The notes under the pieces: model-generated | Told to the model about the DNA's origin: nothing | Database searches by the model: none | Seen by the model: the letters and a program-made list of their open reading frames with translations, nothing else | Made by a program: the position numbers and the translations under genes | Source: Stomoxys calcitrans | Lineage: Eukaryota > Arthropoda > Insecta > Diptera > Muscidae | Length of the DNA: 64,000 nucleotides | Direction: 5' to 3' | Assembly (NCBI RefSeq): GCF_963082655.1 | Contig: NC_081553.1 | Location: 189,598,851-189,662,850 of the forward strand | Shown here: in pieces, positions 11,714 through 23,075 of the stretch | Position numbering within the stretch: position 1 is the stretch's first letter | How the letters are laid out: each line of letters begins with the position of its first letter

Positions 11714-11893
11714 CCTAGCGATATATATATATATGAGAGCTATATCTAAATCTGAGCCGATTTTTATGAAATATAATAAATATCACTAGTAATATTGAGA
11801 GTCATAAGAATATCCTTCCTGTCGAATTTCGAGAGAATCGCTTAACAAATGAGCATTTTACTGCTGTATTACTGGAAATCGGACGAACATATA

Positions 11894-12127
11894 TTAGTTT
11901 GCCCAAAAAGTAATTGCGGATTTTTCATATAGTCGGCGTTGATAAATATTTTCACAGCTTGTGACTCTGTAATTGCATTCTTTCTGCTGTCAGTTATCAG
12001 CTGTTACTTTTAGCTTGCTTTAGAAAAAAAGTGTAAAAAAGTATATTTGATTAAAGTTCATTCTAAGTTTTATTAAAAATGCATTTACTTTCTTTTAAAA
12101 AATCCGCAATTACTTTTTGGGCAACCA
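11894..12127 (+). mobile_element. Mariner-derived MITE, copy M2
   Basis: Same element as M1, inserted in the TATATA of a family D unit with TA duplications (11892-11893 and 12128-12129). Both ends are worn: the left reads TTAGTTTGCCC and the right ends GGGCAACCA. The internal GTG/TAAAA junction is retained. Confidence 0.88.
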
Positions 12128-12740
12128 TACATGGGAGCTATATCCAAATCTGAACCGATTTCTATGAAATTCACCGGTAACATTGAGAATCATAAGAAAA
12201 TCTTTCCTGCCGAGTTTCGAGAGAATCGGTTAACAAATGACTGTATTATAGCTGTATTACTGGAAATCGGACGAACATATATATGGGAGCTATATCAAAA
12301 TCTGAACCGATTTTTATGAAATTCACCAGTAATATAGGGAGTCATAAGAAAATCCTTCCTGCCGAATTTCGGGAGAATCGGCCAACAAATGACCATTTTA
12401 GTGCTGTTTTAACTGGAAATCGGACGAACATATATATGGGAGCTATAACCAAATCTGAAACGATTTTTATGAAGTCCACCAGTAACATTGAGAATCATAA
12501 GAAAATCCTTTCTGCCGAATTTCGAGAGAATCGGCCAACAAATGACCATTTTAGTGCTGTTTTAACTGGAAATCGGACGAACATATATATGGGAGCTATA
12601 ACCAAATCTGAACCGTTGTCTACGAAATTTACTAGTAACATTGAGAATCATAAGAAAATCCTTCCTGCCGAATTTCGAGAGAATCGGTTAAAAAATGACC
12701 ATTTTAGTGCTGTTTTAACTGGAAATCGGACGAACATATA

Positions 12741-13337
12741 AAGGGTGATTTTTTTGAGGTTAGGATTTTCATGCATTAGTATTTGACAGATCACGTGGGA
12801 TTTCAGACATGGTGTCAAAGAGAAAGATGCTCAGTATGCTTTGACATTTCATCATGAATAGACTTACTAACGAGCAACGCTTGCAAATCATTGAATTTTA
12901 TTACCAAAATCAGTGTTCGGTTCGAAATGTGTTCATTCACCGTTCAGCGATGAGGCTCATTTCTGGTTGAATGGCTACGTAAATAAGCAAAATTGCCGCA
13001 TTTGGAGTGAAGAGCAACCAGAAGCCGTTCAAGAACTGCCCATGCATCCCGAAAAATGCACTGTTTGGTGTGGTTTGTACGCTGGTGGAATCATTGGACC
13101 GTATTTTTTCAAAGATGCTGTTGGACGCAACGTTACGGTGAATGAACACATTTCGAACCGAACACTGATTTTGGTAATAAAATTCAATGATTTGCAAGCG
13201 TTGCTCGTTAGTAAGTCTATTCATGATGAAATGTCAAAGCATACTGAGCATCTTTCTCTTTGACACCATGTCTGAAATCCCACGTGATCTGTCAAATACT
13301 AATGCATGAAAATCCTAACCTCAAAAAAATCACCCTT
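12741..13337. mobile_element. Fold-back Tc1/mariner-type derivative with 203-bp arms
   Basis: The two ends (12741-12943 and 13135-13337) are perfect inverted repeats of 203 bp by eye, starting AAGGGTGATTTTTTTGAGG, and a TA duplication flanks the element. Each arm holds the start of a transposase frame: MNRLTNEQRLQIIEFYYQNQ is read from 13224 on the minus strand and, with matching sequence, from about 12855 on the plus strand. This is the helix-turn-helix N-terminus. The 191-bp centre encodes a piece of the catalytic domain (see pseudogene entry). The element looks like one half of a transposon copied in inverted orientation around an internal fragment. Confidence 0.88.
12944..13140 (+). pseudogene. 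Tc1/mariner-type transposase fragment, central catalytic region
   Basis: Plus-strand frame with FSDEAHFWLNGYVNKQNCRIW, then 'HPEKCTVWCGLYAGGIIGPY' and 'FFKDAVGRNVTVN'. The D of SDEAHF is the usual first catalytic aspartate of this transposase group. The second aspartate and the third acidic residue lie outside the surviving fragment, so no activity is possible. The frame continues into the inverted arm, where its residues are no longer transposase. Confidence 0.8.
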
Positions 13338-13590
13338 TATATGGGAGCTATATCCAAATCTGAACAGATTTTTATGTAATTCACCAGTAACATTGAGAGT
13401 CATAAGAAAATCCTTCCTGCCGAATTTCGAGAGAATTGGTTAACAAATGACCATTTTAGTGCTGTATTACTGGAAATCGGACGAACAAATATATGGGAGC
13501 TATATCCAAATTTGAATCGATTTTTATGAAATACACCAGTAACATTGAGAGTCATTAGAAAATCCTTTGTGCCGAATTTCGAGAGAATCG

Positions 13591-14170
13591 GTTAACGGCT
13601 AGAAGATTGGATGGCGACCAGAGACATGCTGTATTCGTACCTAACTCCGGCTGTCTCGCAGACCTCAACAAGTCTAAAGGAATTGTATCCTACGGATTCA
13701 ACACGTTGAGACTGAGTAATCAGAGGACAACAATCAGCAGTTGTTGCTGAACACTTGTCTGAGGAACTATCGACCACATCTTTAAAGTCTGGCGGATTGC
13801 AGGAGACTAGAAATCCCCGTGCCATGATGGATACAGGAAGGAAAGGCTTCGAGATGGGATCCGACAAGCCCTGTGAGGGCGGGTCATGCAGTTGGATTGG
13901 GCTTCTCGCTGGCATAGCGGGGAAGAGTGGAACTCGAAAGGTATTTCGACGGCTGCAGTTGGTGAAGGATGTATGGAGGAATCGTCCACGCCACAAGCGT
14001 CCTTTGTCCTGAGGAAGAATGGTTCCACTGCTCTCTAACCTGTCTCTGGATGCGCCAGGAAACTTGACAAGATTGAACGAATCTTGTGAGAATGAACTCC
14101 TGGTGGACTCAGAAGACGAGGCTAACGCAACAGTGGAAGTTCTGAATGCTGACTATGGTCCGGTCTTGCC
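13591..14170 (+). other. GC-richer relic, possibly LINE-derived
   Basis: More GC-balanced than its surroundings and open in several short overlapping frames (13755-14012 and 14019-14201, +; 13592-13996, -), none with a recognisable domain. The plus-strand frames contain acidic and serine-rich segments (for example DSEDEANATVEVLN). Its position between an array and a SINE head suggests transposon debris, perhaps a LINE ORF1, but I do not recognise it. Confidence 0.3.
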
Positions 14171-14245
14171 AGGATTTGGACCCAGGCGTTCAGAGTCATA
14201 GTCGAACATGATAACCTCTGCGCTACGGTGGACATGCTAACCAAA
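14171..14245 (-). mobile_element. tRNA-SINE head fragment
   Basis: Complement of the SINE promoter region: 'GATTTGGACCCAGGCGTTCA' corresponds to box B and 'TAACCTCTGCGCTACGGTGG' to box A. Nothing of the body is present. Confidence 0.65.
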
Positions 14246-14278
14246 TAGACCAATATTGAACAAAAATTGAACAGTGAA

Positions 14279-15887
14279 TTTTATACCCTCCACTATAGGA
14301 TGGGGGTATACTAATTTCGTCATTCTGTTTGTAACTTCTCGAAATATTCGTCTAAGACCCCATAAAGTATATATATTCTTGATCGTCATGACATTTTAAG
14401 TCGATCTAGTCATGTCCGTCCGTCCGTCCGTTCGTCTGTCTGTCGAAAGCACGCTATCTTTCGAAGGAGTAAAGCTATCCGCTTAAAATGTTGCACAAAT
14501 TCTTCTTAATAGTGTAGGTCGGTTGGTATTGTTAATGGGCCACATCGGTCCATGTTTTGATATAGCTGCCATATAAACCGATCTGGGACCTTGACTTCTT
14601 GAGTCACTAGAAGGCGCAATTTTTATCCGATGTGGCTGAAATTTTGCACGAGGTGTTTTGTTATGATTTCCAACAACTGTGTCGAGTATGGTTCAAATCG
14701 GTCCATTACCTGATATTGTTGTCATATGAACCGATCTGGGGTCTTGACTTCTTGAGCCTCTAGAGGGCGCAATTCCTATTCTATTTGGCTGAAATTTAGC
14801 ATGACGTATTTCATTATCACTTCCAATAACTGTGCAAAGTGTGGTTTAAGTCGGTCCATAATCTGATATAGCTGCCATATAAACCGATCGGGGGTCTTGA
14901 CTTCTTGAGCCTCTATAGAGCGCAATTCCTATCCCATTTGGCTGAAATTTTGCACGAGGTGTTTTGTTATGATTTCCAAGAACTGTGTTGAATATGGTTG
15001 AAATCGGTCTATAACCTGATATAGCTGTATATATACCGATCTGGGGTCTGGACTTCTTGAGCCGCTAGAGGGCGCAATTCCTATCCGATTGGGCTGAAAT
15101 TTTGCACAAGGTGTTTCGTTATGATTTCCAACAACTGTGTTGAGTATAATTCAAATTGGTCTATGTTTTGATAAAGCTGCCATATAAACCGATCTGGGGT
15201 CTTGACTTCTTGAGCCTCTAGAGGGCGCAATTCCTAGCCGGTTTGGCTGATATTTAGCATGACGTGTTTCGTTATGACTTCCAATAACTGTGCCTAGTAT
15301 GGTTTAAATTGGTCCCTAGTCTGATTTAGATGCCATATAAACCGATCTGGGGTCTTGACTTCTTGAGCCTCTACAGGGAGAAATTCTTATCCGATTTTTT
15401 AAATATTGCATGATGTGTTTTGTTGTGACTTTCGACAACTGTGTTAAGAATGGTTTAAATCGGTCCATAACCTGATATAGCCGCCATATAAACCGATCTG
15501 GGATTTTGACTTCTTGAGCCTCAAGAAGGCCTAATTATTATCCGATTTCCCTGAAATTTTGTACAACTGCTTCTTCCATGACCTCCAACATACGTGTCAA
15601 ATATAGTCTGAATCGGTCTTCAGCCTGATACAGCTCCCCTATAAACCGATCTCCCTATTTTACTTCTTTATCCCCTAAAAGGCCCAATTCTTATTCGATT
15701 TGGCTGAAATTTTACACATATACTTCTACTGTGGTCTCCAACATTCAATTCAATTAGCAAAGCAATTCTTTTCTTTTACCCTTTGGTTATCTAAAAAGAG
15801 TTACCGGAAAAGAACTCGACAAATGCGATCCATGGTGGAGGGAATATAAGATTCGGCCCGGCCGAACTTAGCACGCTTTTACTTGTT
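14279..15887 (+). mobile_element. Family A HINE/DINE-like element, copy A3 (complete)
   Basis: Head TTTATACCCTCCACTATAGG, then CCCCATAAAGTATATATATT, the core with TTCTTGATCGTCATGACAT and a GTCY microsatellite (about 14416-14453). About eight array units follow with AACCGATCTGGGGTCTTGAC. The end carries 'GATCCATGGTGGAGGGAATA', the hairpin TTCGGCC-C-GGCCGAA and 'CACGCTTTTACTTGTT'. All parts of the family are present, so its 1.6 kb is a useful reference copy. Confidence 0.87.
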
Positions 15888-16064
15888 ATTTATTAGACCG
15901 CTCAATGTCCGTCCCGAATTTGGTCCAAATCGGACTATATTTCGATATAGCTGCTACATAATGCATTTTTCACCGGATTATGACGAGATGTCTTTCACAT
16001 ATATACCTCAGTGGTTGGGTATCCAAAGTTCGACCCTGCCAAATTTTATGCCTTTTTACTTGTT
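15888..16064 (+). mobile_element. Family B 3' end fragment
   Basis: Carries the last ~175 bp of family B: GACCGCTCAATGTCCGTCCC, 'TTTTTCACCGGATTATGACG', 'GTGGTTGGGTATCCAAAGTT', a decayed hairpin (TTCGACCCTGCCAAA) and 'ATGCCTTTTTACTTGTT'. It follows A3 directly, so A3 probably inserted into an older B copy. Confidence 0.7.
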
Positions 16065-16079
16065 AAAGGCCGTAGCGGG

Positions 16080-16246
16080 AATGCAACTGGTTGTCACACA
16101 GACCGACAGATGGACGGACACGCGTACATCGTTAAATCGTCTTAGAATTCTACGACGATCTAGAATAAACATAGTTTCTAGGGTCAGAAATGGATATTTC
16201 GATGTGCAAATGGAATGACTAAATGAATGTAGTGGTGGGTATAAAA
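16080..16246 (-). mobile_element. Family B/F head fragment
   Basis: Complement of a B/F head: a GTCY tract (GACCGACAGATGGACGGACA), 'CGTCTTAGAATTCTACGACG', 'TATTTCGATGTGCAAATGGA', and the terminal AGTGGTGGGTATAAAA. With the preceding plus-strand 3' end, this leaves two element ends back to back with no array between them. Confidence 0.7.
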
Positions 16247-17490
16247 ATAATCCTCCAAAGGCCTTTACCAGGAATTCTGTGCACTTCCCATATTCTTTAG
16301 TCCGATGTCCCTTATTTGGTTTTTGTCTGAGATAATGTCAGATCCCAATTGATAGGAACTTTTCTCACGAAAACTGGACATTGGCATAAGAAGTTTCTAA
16401 ACGTCGTCCTCTCAATAAGAACTGCATACAGCGCTGCTAACCTCATCTATCTCGTATATGTGCGCCTTAAAACCTATGTTACCTGTATTTACGCCAAAGT
16501 TCATGCTGCTCTCCTTCCTACTTTGCATCTGTATATGACCTATCCTGTACTGCTCTGGCTTATCACATTATCACTGTCCTTTAACAACCACCTCTTTCCT
16601 ACATTTCACATTAGGTCTTTCACAATGTTCCTATGCAGATAAAAATAATTTTGAAAAATCTTTTGTTGAAAAAACATCAGAGCAACAATTTGGAGATATA
16701 ATAATAATTTGCTTCAAATGCTGTATAACATATGTACAGATTCTTTACTTGTTACTTGCATTTACATTTCCAAGAAATATCGAATATTCTCCTCTCTCAA
16801 AGTCTTATTTTAACATCAGATTCTTGATTTTTGATTTGCCATCCAAATCTGCACTCTAAGCAACTTTCTATTCCAATGTATGTTAGCATACATAAATGGA
16901 TAAAATATTCCGAGATTATTTAAAGGATATGCTTTTTGATTTACATTTGAAACATGCATAGATTGAAATAAAAATGGAAAATTCCTGAGGTGACAAAGAT
17001 CCAAAGAAGATGTGAGGACGAACAGAATATGAACATGCTGTACTATGTGCACATGCTACAAACACATCATCTTGAAGATGTTATATAAATGTGTGTTCCG
17101 AGAAATCCTTTGGCTCTTTTCAGTGATGACATCTCCATCTTCGGTCTGTCTGTTCAAGCCTTGGTAATGAATTCGTACTTGAATTGTTTTGGAACTGATG
17201 TCTTTGGTATGGAGAATTTATGCCATTTAAATGCTTTTGAATTATTCACATTTTCATGCTATACATTATTTATTTTCAAGGAAATGTCATTGCCTTACAA
17301 GTTTGGGTAGAATTTATGAAATGCATTACCATGCAGAGACATTTGTAAGGAAGAAATATTTGTAAATATACATATATAGTTGGGGATTGTCATGGAAATC
17401 CAATTTAGTAGAAGTCAAGCAAATTTTGAGTTTTAAAAGTTCAAAGAAAATGAGAGGAAAAGAGAACATTAATGGTGACCACCAAACATT
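16247..17490. other. AT-rich stretch, nothing recognised
   Basis: No recognised repeat or domain. Frames at 16349-16642 (+), 16816-17052 (-) and 17089-17310 (+) are 73-97 codons without motifs. This could be intergenic or intronic DNA. Confidence 0.4.
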
Positions 17491-17780
17491 AAATTTCCCC
17501 TCAACATTCCATTAAGGAATAGGTCATACTTCCCTTATATCAATGAGTGCAGTCCGCTTAAAGTTTAAGCTCATTGATAAGGGGCTTCCTTTTTAATGCC
17601 GAATACGAACCGCGTGCCGCATAGCCACACCACTTAGTAGAGAAGTTTTAACATGGCAGGATACCTAACAAATGTGGCCAGCATTAGTAAAAAAATGTTT
17701 CTAATGTTCACGCAGCGATTTGAACCCAGGCGTTCGGCCTCAAAGGCGGACATGCTAACCTCTGTGCCATGGTGGCCTCC
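17491..17780 (-). mobile_element. tRNA-derived SINE
   Basis: Nearly full-length minus-strand copy. The 3' end lies at 17491 ('CCCCTCAACATTCCATTAAG'), then 'ATATCAATGAGTGCAGTCCG', 'GCCGCATAGCCACACCACTT' and 'GAGAAGTTTTAACATGGCAG'. The promoter region follows: GATTTGAACCCAGGCG is the complement of box B and 'GCTAACCTCTGTGCCATGG' the complement of box A. No clear target duplication was found. Confidence 0.85.
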
Positions 17781-17988
17781 GCCATATACAGTGGTGATTT
17801 GGTTGAAAAATCTGGTCTAGCTTTGATGGTAGAAAGGTTTTCCTACTTGGCCATGGGTATAACTCAAAATATTTATAGCCTGTTTGTCTATCTCGAAACG
17901 AATTTTTCGCGTCACTCAAGAGTTTGTTTGAACTGCAATTCGTGCAAAAAGGGATAAAGTTCGATGTATAAACAAATTCATCAAAGTC
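17781..17988. other. Short unrecognised spacer
   Basis: About 200 bp between the SINE and the family F end. A 62-codon frame (17769-17957, +) overlaps the SINE head and has no motif. Confidence 0.35.
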
Positions 17989-19755
17989 AACAAGTAAAAA
18001 GGCATTAAGTTCGGCCGGGCCGAACTTAATGTCACTATATATTGGAGACCAATATATTGGTCTTTTGGGCAGATATATCCAATTATAAACCGATCTGAAC
18101 CATATTAACGTCGGATATCGTGAGGCTCAGAAAAACTCACGGTTTCAAATTTCAGCGAAATCGGGTAATAAATAAAGCTTTAATAGGCTTCAGACCCTTT
18201 ATCGGGAGATTGGTCTTTATGACAGCTATATCCAAATATAGTCCGATCTGAACCATATTTACGACAGATGTTAAGAGGCTTAAAATAACCCACCGTTTTA
18301 AATTTCAGCGAAATCGGGTAACAAATAAAGCTTTTATGATCTTTAGACCTTTTATTGGGAGATCGGTCTATATGGCAGCTAAATCCAAATATAGTTCAAT
18401 CTGAACCATATTTACGTCAGATGTTAAGAGGCTTAAAATAACCAACCGTTTTAAATTTCAGCGAAATCGGGAAATAAATAAAGCTTTAATGGCTTTCAGA
18501 CCCTTTATCGGGAGATCGGTCTATATGACATATAGTCCGATTTATACCATATTAAAGTCGGACGTTAGGAGGGTTAAAGGTGCGCACTGTTTTAAATTTC
18601 AGCGATATCGGGTTATAAATAAAGCTTTTATGGGCTTCAGACCCTTTATCGCCAGATCGGTCTATATGGGAGCTATATCTAAATATAGTCCGATCTGAAC
18701 CATACTTAGGTCAGATGTCGAGAGGCGTAAAATAACCTACTGTTTAAAATTTCAGCGAAATTTGGCTATAAATAAAGCTTTTATGGGCTTCAGACCTTTT
18801 ATCGGCAGATTGGTCTATATCTAAATATAGTCCGATCTGAACCATACTTAGGTCAGATGTTGGGAGGCGTCAAATAACCTACTGTAACAGCTAAATTGGG
18901 CTATAAATAAAGCTTTTATGGTCTTCAGACCCTTTATGGGCGGATCGGTCTATATGACAGCTATATCCAAATATAGTCCGATCCGAACCATATTTATGTC
19001 AGATGTTGGGAGGCTTAAAATAACCCACAGTTTTAAATTTCATCGAAATCGGGTAACAAATAAAGCTTTAATGGTCTTCAGACCCTTTATTGGGAGATCG
19101 GTCAATATGGTAGCTACATCTAAATATAGTCTGATCTGTACCATATTTAGGTCGGGTGTCAGGAGTGGATGGACCGATCTAATCCGTATATAGGTCAGAT
19201 GTCGGGAGGCTTAGAATAACCCACTGTTGCAAATTTCAGCGAAATCGGGTAATAAATAAAGCTTTTATAGTCTTCAGACCCTTTATTGGGAGATCGGTCT
19301 ATATGGTAGCTATATCTAAATATAGTCCGATCTGAACCATCATCAGGAGTCAGTTGTTGGGAAGCCTCTAAAAACTCACTGTTTCAAATTTCACCAAAAT
19401 CGGATAAAAAATAAAGTTTTTATGGGCATTAGACCTTTTATCGGAAAATCGGTCTATATAGCAGCTATATCCAAATATAGTCCGATTTGGCCCGTTAAAG
19501 AACTTAACCAGCGTGCATCAAAAAGACGTATCTGTGCCAAATTTTAGCTCAATATCTTAATTTTTGAAGCTTGTAGAGTGATTACAACAGACGGACGGAT
19601 AGACGGACAGACACACGGACATCGTTAAATCGTCTTAGAATTTTACGACGATCCGAACTATATACACTTTGTAGGGTCGGAAATTGATATTTCGATGTGT
19701 TGCAAACGGAATGACTAAATGAATATACGCTCTATCCTACGGTGGTGGGTATAAA
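17989..19755 (-). mobile_element. Family F HINE/DINE-like element, copy F1
   Basis: On the minus strand the head is at 19755 (ATACCCACCACCGTAGGATA), followed by the mini-me core and a GTCY tract near 19587-19620. About ten ~153-bp units follow, recognised in the plus direction by ATAAATAAAGCTTTTATGG, 'CTTCAGACCCTTTATCGGG' and 'ATCCAAATATAGTCCGATCT'. The 3' end at 18007-18027 is a near-perfect 10-bp stem (AAGTTCGGCC around one C), then GGCATT..CTTTTTACTTG. The ends are B-like but the unit sequence is distinct. Frames at 18489-18698 and 18918-19193 are array artefacts. Confidence 0.83.
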
Positions 19756-20700
19756 CACCAGCCATAGAAAAACATCACCTCCAAAATTTCAGGCAATTCG
19801 AGTATTATTCCATGTGCCATCCAGAGGCTCGAGAGTCAAACTGGAGATCGGTTTATATGGCAGTTAAATCAGGTTATATACCTATTTAGGCCATGCTTGG
19901 AACAGTTATTGGAAGTTATACCAAAACGGCATATTCAAAACCATATTTGATAAGATCGATTTATATGATGGCCATATCAGGATATACACAGATTTAGACC
20001 ATACTCGACGCAGTTGTTGGCAGTTATAACGAAACACTTCGTGAAAAATTTCGGCCAAATTGGATAAGAATTTTGCCCACTAGAAGCTCATGAAGTCTAG
20101 ACTCGAGGTAGGTTTATATGACAGTTATATCAGGTTATGAACCGATTTAAACCCCACTTAGCACAGTTGTTGGCAGTTATAACGAAACACTTCATGTAAA
20201 ATTTCGGCCAAATTGGATAAGAATTTCGCCCACTAGAAGCTCAAGAAGTCTAGACCCGAGGTAGGTTTATATGACAGCTATATCAGGTTATGAACCGATT
20301 TAAACCCCCCTTAGCACAGTTGTTGGCAGTTATAACGAAACACTTCATGTAAAATTTCGGCCAAATCAGATAGGAATTGCGCTCTCTAGAGGCTCAATAA
20401 GTCTAATCGGGAGATCTGTTTATATGGCGGCTATATCAGGATATATACTGATTGAGACTATACTACCAAATCGGATAAAAATTGCGCCCTCTGGAAGCTC
20501 AAGAATTCAAGAACCAAGGTCTATTTATATGGCGGCTATATCAGGTTATCAACCGATTTAGACCATATTCGGTACAGTTGTTGGAAGTGATACCAAAAGC
20601 CAAATCAGATAAGAATTGCGCCCTCTAGAAGCTCAAGAAGTCAAGACCCAAGATCGGTTTATATGGCAGCTATGTCAAAACATGGACCGATTTCCCACTA
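19756..20700 (-). repeat. Diverged family A array fragment
   Basis: Minus-strand family A units: CCAGAGGCTCGAGAGTCAAA, 'GATCGGTTTATATGGCAG', 'GGACAGTTGTTGG'-type spacers and 'CGGCCAAATTGGATAAGAAT'. Neither head nor hairpin end is present. It joins a family C 3' end near 20700. Confidence 0.65.
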
Positions 20701-20867
20701 GCAAAATCTAGAAGGGGGTACATCTAACATCCAAACTTAAATGACCCTAAACCTTCCGAGCGAATTCATGGACCGAAAGATCATATGGATCATTCTGTTC
20801 CACATAAAGTAGAAGAAGGCGAAGCGGAGTGGGCCCGGTTCAGCTAGACTTAACATATAAAAATCAA
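20701..20867 (+). repeat. Family C 3' end fragment
   Basis: Contains the last part of family C: 'GGGGGTACATCTAACATCCA', 'CCACATAAAGTAGAAGAAGG' and CGAAGCGGAGTGGGCCCGGT, just before a new C head. Confidence 0.65.
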
Positions 20868-23075
20868 TTTGCTTGTAGGTTTGTTTGTTTGTGTTTTCCT
20901 TATAGACTCAGAAACGGCTGAACCGATTTTCCTGAAATTTTCACAGATGGTGCATAATGATCCCGTGGTGAAAATAGGGTACTACATTTTTTGATATCTG
21001 AAGGGGGGGACGGACCCTCCCCCTTACCCTAATTTTCAGAAACGCCAGATTTCGGAGATGGGTGGTGCGATTTAAGCGAAATTTTGTTACCTCTCATATA
21101 GTACCCTAAAAATTTTGGTACCCAAATTTCGGATGGGGTACCTAGGGGGACCGCCCCACCCTAAAACCTACCAAACATATATTTAGACCAATCACGACAA
21201 TATGGGTATCAAATGAAAGGTATTTAGGATAAGAAAACGTATCTGATAATTGTTGGACCAAGGGGGGACCACCCCAACCCCCAAAACACCCCTAAATCGG
21301 ACATATTTACCGACCATGGCAATATGGGACTCAAATGAAAGGTTTTTGCGAGTAAAATATGAACCTGTTATACAAATTTGGGACAATGTTTCCGGGCGTC
21401 CACCCCTTCCCCAAAACACCCCCCAAACAGGACTTATTTACTGACCATGGGAGTATGGGTCATAGAATACGAATCTGATATCCAGATGTGGGACCAAATG
21501 TTTAAGGGGCCGGCCATCCCCGAGAACATCCCCCAAAGAGAACAAATTTACGACCATAGCAATATGGGGCTCAAATGAAAGGTCTTTGGAAGTAAAGCAC
21601 TAATCTGATATCAATTTTCAGGAAAAGTGTCTACGAGGCCACCCCACCCCCATAACACTACCCAAATTGTAAGTATTTGCTGGACATTGCAATATGAGGC
21701 TCAAATAAGAGGTATTTAAGAGTAGAACAAGAATCTGATATATATTTTCAAAGCCAAGTCACTGAGTGGCCGCCCCATCCCCCCAACATCCCCCAAAGAA
21801 AACAAATTTACGACCATAGCAATATGGGGCTCAAATGAAAGGTCTTTGGAAGTAAAGCACTAATCTGATATCAATTTTCAGAAAAAGTGTCTACGGGGCA
21901 ACCCCACCCCCATAACACTACCCAAATTGGAAGTATTTGCTGCATATTGCAATATGAGGCTCAAATAAGAGGTATTTAAGAGTAGAACACGAATCTGATA
22001 TAAATTTTCATTGCCAAGTCACTGAGTGGCGGCCCCATCCCCCAAAACCCCCCTCAAACCGGTCATGTTGGTCGACTATGGAAAAATGGAGGGTATTTAG
22101 GAGTAGACCATGAATCTGACATCAACAATTGGGACCAACTGCCTAGGGGACGTCCCACCACCATAACAACTCCCAAGTAGTACGTATTTGCTCACCAAGG
22201 CAATTTGGGTCTTCAAAAGAGAGGAGCTCGATATTCATAGTTTTTAGGGCCCATATCTCAAACCGGACATATTAGCTGGATTTTTTAATAAGGGGTTTAA
22301 GTGAATGGTATTTGAGATTAGAAAACAATTTGATATCCAATTTTGAGGCAAATGGCAATATGGGGTTCGAATATATGAAAATAGAGCACATAGATATGTT
22401 TTCAGGGCTTAGTGATTGGGGAACCACCCCACTCCGCAAAACACCCCTAAATCGGGCATATTTGCCGACCATGTTAATGTGGGGCTTAAATGAAAGAAAT
22501 TGGGGGATCAATTTTCCCTTTCCCGGTATTTAAGGCATCGCCCCTTCCCCAAAACACCCCCAAAGGGAAGAAATTTTTCGACCATGCCAATATGTGGCTC
22601 AAATGAAAGGTATTTGAGATTAGAAAACGAATTTGATTACCAATTTTGGGTCCATGTGTTTGGGGGACGCCTCATCCTGTAAACTCCCCTCAAAATCAAT
22701 GGCAATATGGGGTTTAAATAAATGGTATTTGAGAGAAGAGCACGATGCTGACATTTTTTCAGAGTCAAGTATCTGGGGGACCACCTCACCCCCGAAAACA
22801 TCCCTAAATCAGACATCATGAAAATATTGGGCTAAAATAAAGTATTTTAAGAATGGAGTACACCTTACAACCAAACTTAAATTCGTCGACCAATAGAGAT
22901 TATATGGGATTCAGATAAAGACACTTATATTGTTAAACTGTTAGTCCAGCGATATACTATTTTCGTAGCATGATATTTCACTAAAAGCTCTTTAATTGTC
23001 GAAAATATTATTCCAAGGAAAATTTTTCCATATAAAGTAAAAGAAGGCGCAGCGGAGTGGGCCCGGTATATATAA
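20868..23075 (+). mobile_element. Family C element, copy C2 (head to tail)
   Basis: Head AAAATCAATTTGCTTGTAGG, then 'GACTCAGAAACGGCTGAACC' and 'TCACAGATGGTGCATAATGA'. An array of roughly 130-bp units follows, with 'GACCATGGCAATATGGGACT', 'AAATGAAAGGT' and C-rich stretches (CACCCCAACCCCCAAAACA). The tail is 'CTAAAAGCTCTTTAATTGTC' then AAAGAAGGCGCAGCGGAGTG and GGCCCGGT. Two 320-bp blocks (around 21550-21740 and 21795-21985) are nearly the same, so higher-order duplication has occurred. No protein is encoded; the class is uncertain. Confidence 0.72.

Larger units (their letters stand above)
11714..13590 (+). repeat. Family D tandem array, 153-bp units
   Basis: Head-to-tail units containing ATATATGGGAGCTATATCCA, 'AATCTGAACCGATTTTTATG', 'CACCAGTAACATTGAGA' and 'GAATTTCGAGAGAATCGG'. 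The TATATGGGAG anchor falls at 12283, 12436 and 12589, an exact 153-bp period. A MITE (11894-12127) and a fold-back transposon (12741-13337) interrupt the array. Unlike families A, B and F, no head with a mini-me core or hairpin end is visible. The 62- and 152-codon frames across it (12131-12741) arise because 153 is divisible by three. Confidence 0.8.

Noticed and set aside
12283..12741. 152-codon repetitive open frame
   Set aside because: Array read-through across family D units of exactly 153 bp; no codon-level conservation or start context.
15888..16246. A single small element formed by the B end and the reversed B/F head
   Set aside because: The two pieces are in opposite orientation, differ in family type and have no common flanking duplication; two separate fragments are more likely.
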